In this document: piece by piece, positions 25,441 through 38,584 of the stretch
Layout: each line of letters begins with the position of its first letter
Numbering within the stretch: position 1 is the first letter of the stretch
From: Luidia sarsii
Taxonomy: Eukaryota > Echinodermata > Asteroidea > Paxillosida > Luidiidae
DNA length: 64,000 nucleotides
Direction: 5' to 3'
NCBI GenBank assembly: GCA_949987565.1
Contig: OX465110.1
Location: 840,233 to 904,232, forward strand
Notes under the pieces: model-generated
Seen by the model: only the letters and a program-made list of their open reading frames with translations
What the model was told of the DNA's origin: nothing
The model's database searches: none
Program-made: the position numbers and the translations under genes

Positions 25441-27351
25441 TTTAATCCCAGTAAGTTTTTCTCTTATTCTGTTGTTATTATTTGGTATTGATAAACTGCT
25501 GAATACCTTCTCAGATCTCCATGGTATAAACCCAACAACAGATGGCAGCATTCACACCAGATGGGAAACGTTGTCCCGCCATTTCAATATTTCAAATGTC
25601 AAACAGAGACTCCCAGGAATGTTGATATAATTTCAAGACAGTTTGGAAATGACCTTGTACCGCTGAACTATCAAACACCAGCAGGTTAAGCCACATAGTT
25701 ATATTTGATCTTGAACACTTTCTGAAAGCTAAGTCTTTACTGATGATGGAGTAAATGTTAAGGGCGTCTAGGAGTAGCTTGAAATTGTACAGGCCCCATG
25801 GAAATGACAACAGGCAGTGTGCTTGGCTAAGGAATGTTGCACTCTCTCAGATGTTTGATAAGTTTCAAAGAAAAAAAGTGCAGCAATGGACAACATGGCA
25901 TTCCTCATACAGTATTTCACCTCTTCACACATACATGTACATCACACCTTGGCTATGATTTATAAGTCCATTCTACATATTTTTCAAATCATTCTCAGGT
26001 TCTGAACTTTATCCCCCGTCATAAATCACTAGCTATTGGGTCACAACAGGGGCCACCTGGAGATGGAGATAATCACCAAAAGTTGGAAAAGGATGAGTTA
26101 AAAATATCACCAAAATCTTCAGGCAGCAGCTTGTGTGTGCACTGGAAATGTTTACAGTTGTTTTCTTACGATGACAATCCAGCAATGAATCAACAGCAAT
26201 AGCAAGTAAACCATGCACATAAAGGTGCTGTGTCATGCATCGCTTATTCAGAATATATTCAACTTTTCACCTTTTAGGGAAAAAAACCCCAACTTTTCCG
26301 AAATGTTTTTCCGCCTTCCTCTAGGAAAAGTGCTGGGGAGGGCCTGCCATATGTAAGAATTTAATCATTCTGATTCAAAGAATAACTTCAAACGAATTTG
26401 CCGACTATTAAGAAAATGCTTTTCTATTCATTGGTTTTGCTGCAAGCCATTTTCCCATTCAATTCAAATTTTAATAAATAAGTGAAGTACTTACCCTAAT
26501 GCAAAACAGTGCAGTTGAAACAGTTTGGCAAAAACTAGTTCACTAGGACAGTATTTGAAAAAGGATCAGCACTTTCAGTCTCACTCAAATGGGTTCTAAG
26601 AGACAATCTAAGCCCCATTAGCACCGAATTGAGTCCATGGTAAATGGAACTCACCAAGACAATGGGTTTGATTTAACTCATTAAAGCCAGCGCAATTAAC
26701 GAGCCAGGAAAGAGTTCATCAGTCCATTTCCACTGACCCATAACTTTGCGATACCCAGCTCTACGCCAGTCTGCCTGCTGGTGTACGATGAGATGAAGTT
26801 AAGTTCAAACTAAGTTACTGTATATATGGCTCAAAAGGCCAACCTTACAGGCATCAATTAAAGGGCACACCTGTCATTTGTACACCTGTTTAGATTTTTC
26901 CAGTTTAGTGTGCTGAACCCACAGACAGTACAAAGCTGAGGAAAGCCTTAATTTGCGCTAGCTCTAGCCAAATAAAGATCTGAATCACACGAGTTCCAAA
27001 TAAAGTTGTGTCTTCTTTGTTTCGTTGACATCCGTTTCTTTCTCAAATCATAGGTAACCATCACTTGCACTTAATCTCCAACTGAGATATTTAAGAGTTC
27101 CTGGATTAAGAGACTCAGGACTTTTTTAAACTACAAATAAACAAACCTCCAAAACCCAGGATCTGAGGAGAAGCTTGACAGGCTGAGAATGACAGAACTC
27201 TTGAATTTATGATTTCCTTTTGACCACCAGGTCAGCAATGTTTGCATTCCCATGCAACATGTACAACAGTACAAGACCATATACAGTATGCATGTTCAGT
27301 GTACCTGTATGTACTAGCATGGCTTAAACTATAACTACAGTACATGCAACT

Positions 27352-27531
27352 TACAGTGATACCGGGTATACAAAAATGTTGCAAACTGCTTACTGACTAA
27401 AATTACCAAAATGCAAATCTCAAAATTTAGTGGGCCTGATGTTTCGATCCTAGGACCTTTTTTTGAAGGCAGAGTGCCTTTGAGAAAAGGTCCTGCTAGG
27501 ATCGAAACGTCAGGCCCACTCAATTTTGAGA
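27352..27531. repeat. Palindromic repeat family, near full-length copy with 11-bp direct repeats
   Basis: Flanked by TACATGCAACT at 27,341-27,351 and 27,532-27,542. The left side has the long tail in reverse (ATACAAAAATGTTGC...) followed by both inverted arms. The right tail is missing. Confidence 0.92.
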
Positions 27532-27939
27532 TACATGCAACTAATTGTGTGATCACAGCATAGCCGTTGAATTTGGAAAGATTTAGAAACTTTATGTTGA
27601 AACCACAGGGTGACATCATTGGTCAAACTTAGTCCCTTAGCACCAAGCTAACAGGCCCCAGCTTACCGGTAATTGGTTGTAAATGTACAACTCAGGTAGA
27701 AACAAGATCATGGAAGCCAGTGTTGGGTACACAAATAAGCTAGGTAGTGGAAGTGTAGACACAAATGGGTTCACATATGAATGCATTGTAAGAATTCTAA
27801 ATTCCTTGAGGTAAATGATTTTGATAAAAATGCCCAAAATGCCCAAAACGTGGCTGATAACTTCATTAATGTCAGCACAATCCTGAGCAGACTTTGTCCC
27901 GCCACCTACGATGCTCACCGCAGTCTTAAATAGGTCAGT

Positions 27940-28455
27940 CTAGTTGAACCAACAGTCACAGTATAAGAACCAACAATTTGAGCACACCGACAAGCTCAGT
28001 CTTACCCCAAGAAATGGCGTTGATTTCAGCAGGCCCAACTTAGACAATCTCAGAGCTCTCAGTCCAAAAGAGCTGCAAACTTGATCACTTTTGGAAACAT
28101 TTCTCTTGCTTGTGGCAACACAACTAGTTGGAATTGCAAAGATGGAACGGTGGGTTCTTTTTGGTGTGAATCCACGCAGCGCGGCAATCTTGGTGGGATC
28201 AGCTGACAACCAGACAAAGTAACCAAAAACATGAAGCTGTTGTGTGCCAGGCACCAAAGGTGAAGCCTGGATAGTGGATGGCCATGCTTCACTGAGCAGG
28301 CTGAAAATACGATTTATAACCTGTCTACATCTACATAAACACTGTGCCAGTACACAATGGTGGCACATAACCCTAACACACGTCAGGCCATGGCAATGAA
28401 TCATAAGTTTCACAGAAAGAGTAACAGCTACTTCAGCTACTTGGTAAATATCCAA
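27940..28455 (-). other. Unassigned open reading frame stretch
   Basis: A minus-strand frame stays open from 28,539 to 27,940 (199 codons including part of a palindromic repeat). The non-repeat part reads through VPGTQQLHVFGYFVWLSADP and a Lys/Arg/Ser-rich region. No domain is recognised and the upstream part is repeat sequence, so coding status is doubtful. Confidence 0.25.
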
Positions 28456-28745
28456 AATTAGGAGGGCCTGACATTTCACTCCGAGCAGGACTTTTCTCAA
28501 AGACAGACTCTGCCGTTCAGTTTCACTCAAGTCAGGCAAAGCAATGAATCATACATTTTGGAGAAAGAATATTGGCAACAAAAATCATTAAAATTAAGAT
28601 GAGATGTTTGGATTTCTCACAGGCAGAAAGATCAGGACCCATGTATAGGTCCTGCTAGCTGCTATAATCGAAACGTCAGGCCCTCCAAATTTTTGATATT
28701 TGCATTAATGTCGGGAAGCAGTTTTTAACATTTTTGCATATAAAA
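28455..28745. repeat. Palindromic repeat family, copy with ~130-bp loop
   Basis: The left arm is near 28,455-28,510. The right arm plus long tail lies at about 28,640-28,745, ending CATTTTTGCATATAAA. Arms are moderately diverged. Part of the left arm is read as the N-terminal end of the long minus-strand open frame at 27,940-28,539. Confidence 0.85.
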
Positions 28746-28904
28746 CTTCATGAATATTAACCTCCTCAATATGGCCAACAAGTTTAGAAAAGTGCACACA
28801 CTTTCCTGGCAGCAACTTCTTCATCAAATTGCACTCTGAAGATGATCAATCTTGTTTGATCCTCACAGAAACCTAGAGACTGCTACCCACACCCTAGCAA
28901 AGAA

Positions 28905-29000
28905 AGGCACACCTAAGGGTTGGATGGGTCACGGTGGTAGAGCACTGATATGTTAGACCAGGTGGTCAGGTTGAATTCAAGTAACATTCCCTGAGCTTCT
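28905..29000 (+). repeat. tRNA-derived repeat, diverged fragment
   Basis: GGTTGGATGGGTCACGGTGG and GGTCAGGTTGAATTCAA correspond to the box A and box B regions with several changes. Confidence 0.6.
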
Positions 29001-31104
29001 AAGGCTTGTATTTATTTTCCAGATACAAATGCTTCGCCTCAACCAATCAAACGGAAGTTATAATCACTTACCGATTAAAGATGATCTAGGAGAGGAACTT
29101 TCAACAGCCCAAACCACAATTCCAGAGCTACTTAATGTACAAGTACACAGTAATTATCTCCCACTTTGCACTGCCACACTTTCACATCTTCTCTGAGTCA
29201 TCCTGTCATATGACGCTAACTCTCATGGACATGGCTCCCTAAGCTCTGCCAATTTTTTTTGTTTTATCTGTAAAAGTTTGACCGTTACGTGGACAAGTTA
29301 CACTTGGCAATCATTGTATGTAAGCCTTGGATATGAGAAGGATAATGAGTCTTAGTCATTACCGGTAGCGTACATCAGAATCCTGGGCTCCTGTGGAATA
29401 GTTGCTGTCTGCAAATTGGACTTGAGTAACAAGGACAAACCTTGTCAAGTGTATTCCCTACTGCAGCGCAAGTAAATCAAATTTTCAAGGAATGAATTTT
29501 TGAGGACGGAAAAGAAAATGATGATGTGTTTTAAAAAGCAGGAAGTCTATGGTTTGTCTTGATTTGAAATCACTTAATTTCATCAAATGTAGAAAGAATA
29601 AGGATATGATCACCATTCTTGACTTGAATTACTGACTTGCCTCTATTTCATTAATTATCTCTTCTTCTTTGTGATGATGTTCCATTATTGCTCATTTCAA
29701 TTAATTAGGCCTATTCACATTTTCTTTCATTATCTTCAAAGTTTTGTCTAGATAGTAGATCATGTAATTCCCTTAATGGTACCATGGAAATAAATGTTGA
29801 ATGAATAAATGAATGAAATTGAATGAAATTTATGGTTTATTCCAAGTAAAGATCCCGTAAAGACATAAATTGTTATGTGCTGATTCAAGCCCGTTATTTT
29901 CCTTAAAAAAGTAGATTTTGAGATGTCAAACTTCTAACAGTCAACCACAGACTGCAGACAGGTGTGGGTGCCCTGGCTAGCTTGACTCGAATATCTTTTT
30001 TCTTCCTCCTCGTTCTACACAGACAAAGACAGCATCCATATCCTTCCCTCCAATCTTAATCAAGGATGTGAGGAAAATCGCGGAGGACTACGGATGCTTT
30101 TGTCCGCTTGTTCTTAATCTCTGAAGTAGAGAACAGACCCAACTGCTCAGTCAGACTGACTGCTTTGTTACAAGCCTCAGTATCACACGGTGGGGGATTA
30201 TCTGGATTAAAGGTTCCCGTCCAATCCTGGGGAGATGTGGAGGGGTTAAGCGGATTGGGACAGGGGTACATCATAGAGGGGGGATGGAAGAGAGGGATTA
30301 TAAAGGGCATCTGCATGAGTCTGTATTCATTCTAGAGCAGACCAGAACAAGGACTAGGCCTCATGGGATCCCTTGCCTAGCTGTTTGACCAACACACTGA
30401 GAAGGGGATGATCCCTCTCACATTATCTTCCTTGTGCTCCTCTCTCCTCATTTTTCCTCCACAAGCAGAATCCAGAGTATACCAGAATGGACCACCAAGG
30501 CTATATGCTAATGGTTCTCTAAAGGACTGCAAGCACAGATTGGAATAGATTAAACACAGGACTGACAAATCAAATAAAAGAGATCGTGTTAATCTTTGAT
30601 GAAGGATCAAGACTTACACAAAGCAAAATCGAGAGAAAAAGGGCTGTATACAAAAGGAGAATACGGTCTCAGCAAAGTAATGAAAGTTTATTCAGATGCA
30701 CCAACAATGGATTGAGGCACACAGGAAGTTATTAAGAAAATGCTTTCAAATCACTTTCACTTTAATTGAAGCTGAAGGGGCTTGGAACAAGGCAAACCCA
30801 CCATAATTTGACTGGATGACATTATCCAAAGGCCAAGCACCCTCTGTGGAAGGAGAAAGTTTGCCGAGTTCTCAGGGCGGGTGAAGGAGGGAAGGAATTG
30901 GGGCATGTCTTGTTTGGGTGATGGAGAAAAGCTAACTCAAACACCAGAAAGTGAGAAGCTGTGGATTTGTTTAAGTAGCGAGTTGAGTCTGTTTTTGGAA
31001 ACAGCGCCACCGTGGGAACTAACAACGCCTCATGTTTCCTTCCAGCTCTGCGTTTATCTGATCGTAAACGGGAGTGACTCACTTGTTTTTGTTCAATTAT
31101 GACC

Positions 31105-31390
31105 CAATTCTCAGTCTGCCTTTGAGAAAGGTCTTACTGGATTGGCAACAAGTAGGCCCACTCATGTTTCAACCACTGTAACCTTGAAAATGATCCTGCC
31201 TTTGAGAAAGGTCTGCTAGGATCAAAACATAAGGGCGGGCTCAGGCCCTTGACATTTCTAAGATCAAGATTTTGTTCATTTAAGACAGTAAGCATTTGTA
31301 AATATTACTTTAAGTCAACTATACCCTTATCAAAAATTAGAAGGGCCTGACGTTTTGATCCTAGCAGGACCTTTCTCAAAGGCAGAATTC
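31105..31390. repeat. Palindromic repeat family, cluster of eroded arms
   Basis: Arms at about 31,118-31,165, 31,195-31,250 and 31,338-31,388; the last, with GGGCCTGACGTTTTGATCC, is the best preserved. The tail word AGTAAGCATTTGTAAATATT lies between them. Confidence 0.8.
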
Positions 31391-31869
31391 ATTCCAGTTT
31401 GGTGTGAGACTCATTCTGAGTCTTATCCCCAACTATATCTGAAGTACATGTATACATTAAAAAAAATAATCATAATCACAGTGGAAACTTTAAAGTCTAT
31501 TTCTCTGTTTCCTCCCTCCTCTCTTGAAAAACACCCTGCCCTATCAGAAAAAAAGAAAGAAAGGTATCCACTTGTCTAAAAGTCTAAATGTTTAGAAGAA
31601 GCAGAGATGGTGTCCTTGATTTCTGGAGGGACAAAGGGTTCTTTCAGTTTCAGTCCCCTGGGCTAATATTTGGGACTGCCATATTGACAGGAAGCCTTAG
31701 TGGATCAAGCAAACAGTTGGGGTTCAGTGGCGAGTTGAGACAAACATTCAAGATTCTGAACTAAAGTCACCTTAGCCCTGTGGGGGGGGGGGTCAAGATT
31801 GTTAACTTTCAGTTTTGGAGTGAAAGGTTTGCGGTAACAGTAACACCATGTGTATCATCTCCTTTCACA

Positions 31870-31985
31870 TAAAATGTGGCTCTGAAATGAGCCAGTAACT
31901 CTTTGTGAGATAAAGCATGACTCTGAAATGAGCCAGTAACTTTTTGTGAGATGAAGCATGACTCTGAAAAGAGCAGGTAACAAGA
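31870..31985 (+). repeat. About 2.5 copies of a ~42-bp tandem repeat
   Basis: The segments beginning CTCTGAAATGAGCCAGTAAC at about 31,880 and 31,921 are near-identical. A third, diverged copy begins at about 31,961 and a fragment at the start carries the same ATAAAATGTGGCTCTG theme. No coding sense is seen. Confidence 0.8.
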
Positions 31986-32284
31986 GGTGTTTTTTTTCTA
32001 AATTTTTTTTTTTTAAATACAGGGCTGTTCGAATATTTGACAAAGGAGATTACGAGTGAAGTGAGGAATTTTAAGAATTTGGATAAAATTTGCCTTTACT
32101 TCCAGTGATTCAAGGGATAAATTCCTGTTTTGTTCTATCAACAGTTTTCAAAAACAGGGGACAAGAAATGTCTCATGATAAGGTTTGAGGTCCTGCATGG
32201 TGAGGAGTTTTGTAGTGGCATCGATGTACAAAATCTCTCTCGTTAACTCATGAGAAGAGCCAGTTACTCCAAATCAGAGCTGCC

Positions 32285-32485
32285 AACCTTAAGTTAAAGG
32301 AAATTAGGAATACTTCTGCTAAAAAAAGAGGAATCACAGAGCAAACTACATAGGAATACATGTGTTTTTCTATGCCAAAAATCGGAATTTGTTGTCAAGA
32401 GCTTTTAAAAAGTGATAATCTTTTACCAAAAAAGAATGATTCCTCCAAATTCCAAAATAGGAATGGTTGGTAGCTATGCTAAATG
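32285..32485 (+). repeat. Dispersed ~190-bp repeat, copy 1
   Basis: Starts AAAGGAAATTAGGAATACTT and runs through TTGTTGTCAAGAGCTT to GCTATGC. It matches 48,712-48,900 in the same orientation. Confidence 0.9.
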
Positions 32486-35441
32486 CTCTGATCAGGAAAC
32501 TGTAAAAGGTTGATGACTTTTTAACCAGAGGGTTATTTATAAATCTGGTGACATTTACTGGAAGCAGAGATTCTACTTCCATTCATTGGCCTGAGTCTCG
32601 ACTCCCATCAGTCCAACAAAAATACTCTCTTTGAATCTTCAAGGTATGGGCTTGAAACGCAGAGGTTAAGGTCTTGCAACAGCATCCCTAAGACAGTGCA
32701 GTAACCCACTCCACGGGACTGTCATGAATGTTACAGGAAAGGACAGGAATGTTAATGCTTTCTGCAGGACTAGCAAGATCTAAGAATGAAAATGCTGCAC
32801 AGCCTGGGCAGCTGAGACTTTCTGCCCAGTGTCAGTTACATTCAGAACCGAACCTGAGTCAAGGACAACGTTATTGCCTAATAGTGCGTTAAATCTGCGC
32901 TCATGGGATGATATCAAATTCATAGCATTTGAAAGGCCATAATCTAATAGGATTTTTCCCATTTAGAAAACGGGAGAATTGGGGAATTGAAGGAAAATCC
33001 TGCTGTGAGAATATGTGTGATACCCAGACTGGATATATATCCCACTGGGGCTAAAGGCATTTCGGTCTGGGTGCCCAGAAGTCTGATAATAATGTGGGGC
33101 TTTCCACATGAAATGGGGCGGTGAACTCCCCGTAGAGACCTTGGGTTCTAGCTTGACAATTATCAGAAAGGGATGGGGTGGGGGTGGGGGGGGGGGGGTA
33201 CGGATCAGGGAATGTGGGCTGCATGTCATGTCAAGTTCACTCTCCCATCCCAGCCTCAATCCATGCTCTTTGCTCGCTCTTAGAAAGATGACTCACCGCT
33301 ACCTCAAGAGTGTGCCGGTTTGTGGTCTAATGTCACTTCTGGGTCAAATTAAAGTGTCACTGAGATCCAGTCATCCCACCCCCCCCCCCCTGTCTGATTT
33401 AGTCAAAGGAATTAAAAACTGGATCTGTAGAATCTTCATGAGTGGGTTTCAACTTATGGATGGATAAGTGTCAATATGAGACTGGTTGGACCAATGAATT
33501 TGGATAAAGTAAAACCTGATGGACAAATGATGGACAAAAAAGGGAAAACTAGCAGGACCTTTCTCAAAGGCAGAGTGAAATACAACTGTGTTGAAAACTG
33601 CTGAGTTCAATAACCAAAAGTATACTCATTCTGAGAAATGAAGGAGACCTCATGTTTCCAACACACGTGGACAGACAAGCCCTTAAGAAAGATCCTTCTC
33701 AGATCAAAGGTCAGACCCTCTTAATTTTAGAAACCTTAATTGAATAAAACCTTTAAAAAACCCATATCCTGAATCCACAAGGAAAATCATGGGGATACAA
33801 TTTGATAGTGACTTTTAAACCAATACTTACATAGAGATGGGTGTTTAAAAAAAACACCACAAGATTGACAAGAATCCGCTTTTCAAAAGAAACTGAATGA
33901 GCAATCCTTCCAACTATAGGAGCCCTGTTACCATAGAAACCAATGCCCCTAGGAGTTTGGTTGCTAAAAGGGAGGTATGTGGGATAAACCAACAAGTGTA
34001 CCAGTTACTGCCCTCGTTGAAAGACGAGGTCGACTTGGAGAATTAATGTAATCTTGGAGGGAGGAGGTTTTCAACAAGGTCACCCATCTCACCATTTGTT
34101 CATAGGATTCCTAAAGAATCTCTGACAATTTACAATTTTAAATAATTCTGACCCAAATCACAAATAACCAAACAACAACAGAGTCCTGAGTATATGTTTA
34201 TAAATACTTTCATTGGGTTTTGATTAATATAAAATATATATGTAGCCTGCCTAAAATGATCAGAAATCTACAAATCTGAAAAAGTTTGTTTGACTTTTCA
34301 GTACCTCTCTCAAAGGTATAGAAAGGTTGAATAGAAATGGTTAATGATAGGGAAAAAACAGATTTCAACTTTCTAACTGATACTCTGAGTCTGAGTAAGG
34401 TCCTGCTAGGAATGTTACAAAGTAAGGCCCTGTAACTTGTTATGATTGGTACATGTGTAGTCTAGTCACAATATTTCTTAACCGGTTTTCTACTGAACAA
34501 GGGTTTGAATCCATGACTAAAGCATTAATTTCCCAGGGGTCTTTACTAATTCCAATGCTGCTAGGAGCCTAGGACTAGGAGGGAGTAAGGGACAAAGTTG
34601 GGACATTGCAACAAACTGACCACCAAGTGGAGGTGAATTATTCCATCAAAAGTTAGTGAGCAATTTACAAAAGATTGGCAAATGTTAGTCCACATACAGC
34701 ATCAATTACATTCAGCAAGTGCTGACAGACAGTAATCTACGATGGATGATTCGTAACCACAGCTCACAAGACAAAGAAATACTTTTCAAGTGTCAAGCTT
34801 AATTCCTGCTGAGATGACTATCTCTCCTGTCCTGGACATGTTCCCTGCAATACACGCCCTGAACTCTAATGAGCTGATCAACCTATCCGATTCTAATCGT
34901 CTTCAACTTTAAGCAGAAGCAGACTTCACATTCAATTTTCTCTAAAGGCAGTCACCGTTGGTGTGGAATTAAATCCCAGGAGACTACATCCTGTCAATAT
35001 CAAGACCGCACCAATTGGCCAAGCAGATTCTCTGCCCAACTTCTTCCTAATGATCTGCTCAATTTGAGGGGCTGACTATTAATTTGGACAAGATGAGGCC
35101 TGATAAACTCATTTCCACTTGTCTAACAAATTTCAGATTTAATGACAACGTCAGTCTTACTTTGAAGTTGATTCAAACTGCAAGGCATTACTTCATTTCC
35201 AAATCTAATTGATTTTTATATATCAATTTTTTCCTTCACCTACTTTCTCTTTTTCATATTTTTTTCTTCAGTAAATGACAATCTAGCCCTCAATAAATTA
35301 ATACCAGGTGGTTTATCTTTGTAATACAACTTTTTTCAAAAACTCCAAAATAGGGAGGTGGAATTGTTGTTGCATGTGGAAAAACTTGGGCTTTGTTTTC
35401 GAGCACTTTATTAGATCAAACTACTGCAGAAAAAATACTTG

Positions 35442-35469
35442 ACTATAGTATAGTGCGCTATACTATAGT
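35442..35469. other. Perfect 12-bp inverted repeat with 4-nt loop
   Basis: ACTATAGTATAG, loop TGCG, CTATACTATAGT. Isolated from any gene or recognised repeat. Confidence 0.85.
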
Positions 35470-35634
35470 GGATATTTGTCATCCTGGATACCAGACCCAC
35501 GGTCTCAAAGATAATTTCCTATAATTGGGGCCTCGATCATTGCTGCAACCAAAACACATTAGCATCGAGTTTTCAACAACAAGCTCCAACAACAAGAGGG
35601 AACCTTGTTTGAGGATTTTAAGACTACTTAAACA

Positions 35635-35686
35635 CTTTGAGAAAGGTCCTGCTAGGATCAAAACGTCAGGCCCACTCAATTTTAAG
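35635..35686 (+). repeat. Palindromic repeat family, 52-bp single-arm insertion with 13-bp direct repeats
   Basis: An exact insertion flanked by GACTACTTAAACA at 35,622-35,634 and 35,687-35,699. It starts CTTTGAGAAAGGTCCTGCTA and ends AATTTTAAG. Confidence 0.95.
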
Positions 35687-36941
35687 GACTACTTAAACAA
35701 GTTACAGAAAAAAACCAACTATTGAACTCACCAATATTCTCCTAATAAGAGGCCGGATTGTTCGATAAGCGGACCTTGCAATAGACCGCAACATGATTAT
35801 AACTTGTCCTCGTCCGTACTACAAAGCAATCTCTCAGACGATATCACTTCATGTTCTTATTGTTGGTCCTGAGTACAACGTGACTTTGGAACGTCTCCTT
35901 TAGACGGCAGTTAAATCCACATTTGTCAATCCACCAGGCAAGGGACTTGGAGACTTGTCACATCACTGGGCATCACATCTGCCAATCCCACTGAGATGAG
36001 GAGGTGACTACCAAGCAAGAAGGGAATATATCACTCCACCCACACACAGGGATTTGTGGTTACAGAGTTGGTCCAATATCCCATTAATCCATCCATAGTT
36101 TGAAACTGATTTACAACAGACAACGAGAGATTGATCTTGCGTTGGAAATCATAAGAAAAAAAGACTTGAAGAAGCGTCCGAAGATGGAGAGGGAAGCCAG
36201 CTTTTGATGGCTGTTAACTTTTGGTTGATGTGTCACTGGAATGTGCCGGAGAGCTTAGGAGTGCATCAGGGGAGAGCTGGAGTCTGTTTATCTCTCCCTT
36301 GAAGTATCTCAAGGCTCCCACTCTGAACTGCTTTGTCCCAAGCCGCAACAACAGAGCATGCAATACAAAGCTCACCACCTCCGAAGCAACCACCGCTGAC
36401 AAAAGCCTCCAAGACTTGCCCAAGACTCCCTTGTGCCCAGAGAAAGAAATCTGGTAGTCAGCTAAGACTGTGCTCTATTCAGAGAGGGGCTTGAATGGTG
36501 CTGCATACTTAAGATGCTTGGCCTCTGCGCTAGGCAAACAGTCTCTGTCTATAGGGCTAACCATGCATGCATGCTGGTTCCTGTATCTGAGATCTGAGAG
36601 TTCACCCAGCCGAGGTGGAGTGGTGAAAGGCGCCAGTTGTGTAACACGTGGTATCCAAACTGTGGTGGTGTTGCTTGTGGTAATGGTGGTGGTGGTGGTC
36701 TAGTGGACTGTGCAGGGAATGAATGGGGGTATCTCAGGCCAAGAATACTTCCCCTCCCATTATTTCTAGTGGGTCATACCACCGCCTGTCTAGAGGGAAG
36801 GTTTAAGCCTGCCCCATAAAGATGCTCTTTGTCCTAGTACTCTGAAGGCCTGAGGCCTCTTGTGGGTTGTTGAATATAGCCTTGAGAAGTTACTTTGCAT
36901 TTGCAGATGCAGTATTCAGCATCAAATATTTTACAGACTAC

Positions 36942-37005
36942 TTCTCACTCTGCCTTTGAGAAAGGTCCTGCTAGGATCGAAACGTCAGGCCCACTAAATT
37001 TTAAG
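36942..37005 (+). repeat. Palindromic repeat family, 64-bp single-arm insertion with 14-bp direct repeats
   Basis: Flanked by ATTTTACAGACTAC at 36,928-36,941 and 37,006-37,019. It shares its right end (AAATTTTAAG) with the copies at 35,635 and 57,069 but starts further left. Confidence 0.95.
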
Positions 37006-38584
37006 ATTTTACAGACTACAGAGAAAGGCAAACCATGTCCTAAAGTTTCTAACACATTATTTGGTTTTAACCTTATAGGCCTAATAAAACCACCGGAAGT
37101 GGGCGGAAATTATTCTTTGAAGACATTTGTGCGTGCTTCATTTATTTCAATTTTTTTCTCCCAAATAAGAACATTTGCAAATCTGTTTCTTCCTGGTATT
37201 CAGAATACCGGTTCCATCAAAGAGTTCTAGGTAAAGAATGAGTAATATGCTGTAACAATAGTTTAGACGTGGTCTGCGTTTTGCTTATGAATGTTTAATG
37301 TTTGGTTTGTGGCTAGTCTCTTAGAAATCAAACCCTGAACAACTGACAAAGTATTCAAAGCTCTCAGCAAACAATACACTGAATGGTGAGGCTTTGTATA
37401 ATCACTTAAATTAACGTCCATGACTTCCAATAACCTCAGCTTTGGATTGCAGCCGTGAATCACAGTCGCCTGACTTGGTCGTTTCAAAGCGGGCTCGTCT
37501 TGTCAATAACATCAGGTCTCCCAGCCATAGGGTGGGTTATGGTAAGTACAGGCTCATGATTCCCTGCTACCCCTCCAGACAACGGGATTGCGGGGCTCAA
37601 CCTCCTATTAATCCCCCCTCTCTCTCTCTCTGGCCAACACAATGATGGCCACAGTGACAGAAAACATCAAAGCAGCTCCAGATTTTGAAAGAAGAAGAAG
37701 AAAAAAAGCTAGCGTGGCCTGCAAGTACTCATGGAGGAATGACCAGAGACCGGGCCATTAACAAGGACCACAAAAGCTCCTCTGTGATCAGACAGACATC
37801 AACTCCTGAATGGACCATAATTAGGAAAAAAATAAGAATCCATTGCCATAAATGACCAGCCTAGCTTGGAGGTTGTATGATCTATGGCACTCTATTCTCC
37901 AATGAGGGTCTTGCAATTCTATTTTCAGTTAGTGGAGGTCACACGATACCCAAAAATATTTCTTCTATTTTACTTTTAAACAAATCTTGTTTTCGGGGTC
38001 AAAACAGCGTCTATTTAATGGCCTTGATACTTGTGATAGGGTCTGTCTTTTTAAACCTTACTTCCTGAACCCGTGACCCTTGAACCCAAGTTGTAAGATT
38101 TCAATATCCTGTCTGGACATAATTGCTGGATTATAATAAGATGTAGGGATAGAAAAAAGTTGCACTTAAACTCGAAACAAACTTGGTTTGGTTGGGTCTG
38201 CATGAAATGTCTAATAGCACAGTGATTTTCTCTTTTTCTCAATGTTTAGAGTCTTTTTTCGAAAATTGATATATTATTTTTCTTTTTGAAAAGGTGGATG
38301 ATCTGACAGTCTGATCTTTGCATCACCTTCCTTAAATGCCAGAGAAGAAAAAAAGAGAGAGATCTTCTGAAATTTATGGACATTATTTGTTTCTGAAATG
38401 GAACAAGCATACATGTACCGGTAGTTGAAATTGAGTGTATTGGCAGAAATCCATGTAACTAGCAGATACTGTATTTCCCCCATTGTCTAAATCTTTAAAT
38501 CAAACAAATAGCCTAAAGGAAAAACTCAAGAGGTTCATACAAAAAACTGTTGCGAACTTCTCACTGACTAAAATGACCTGCAAT

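Larger units (their letters stand above)
29001..38584. other. No gene seen; repeats only
   Basis: Gene-free apart from the listed repeats. G-runs lie near 31,780 and 33,178-33,198, and a (GGT)n-like run near 36,660-36,700. Short open frames at 36,214-36,457 occur on both strands over the same bases and are not convincing. Confidence 0.45.

Noticed and set aside
25349..25630. Open frame over the tRNA-derived repeat at 25,320-25,440
   Set aside because: The N-terminal half is repeat sequence (tRNA-like part and T-rich tail) and no domain follows.
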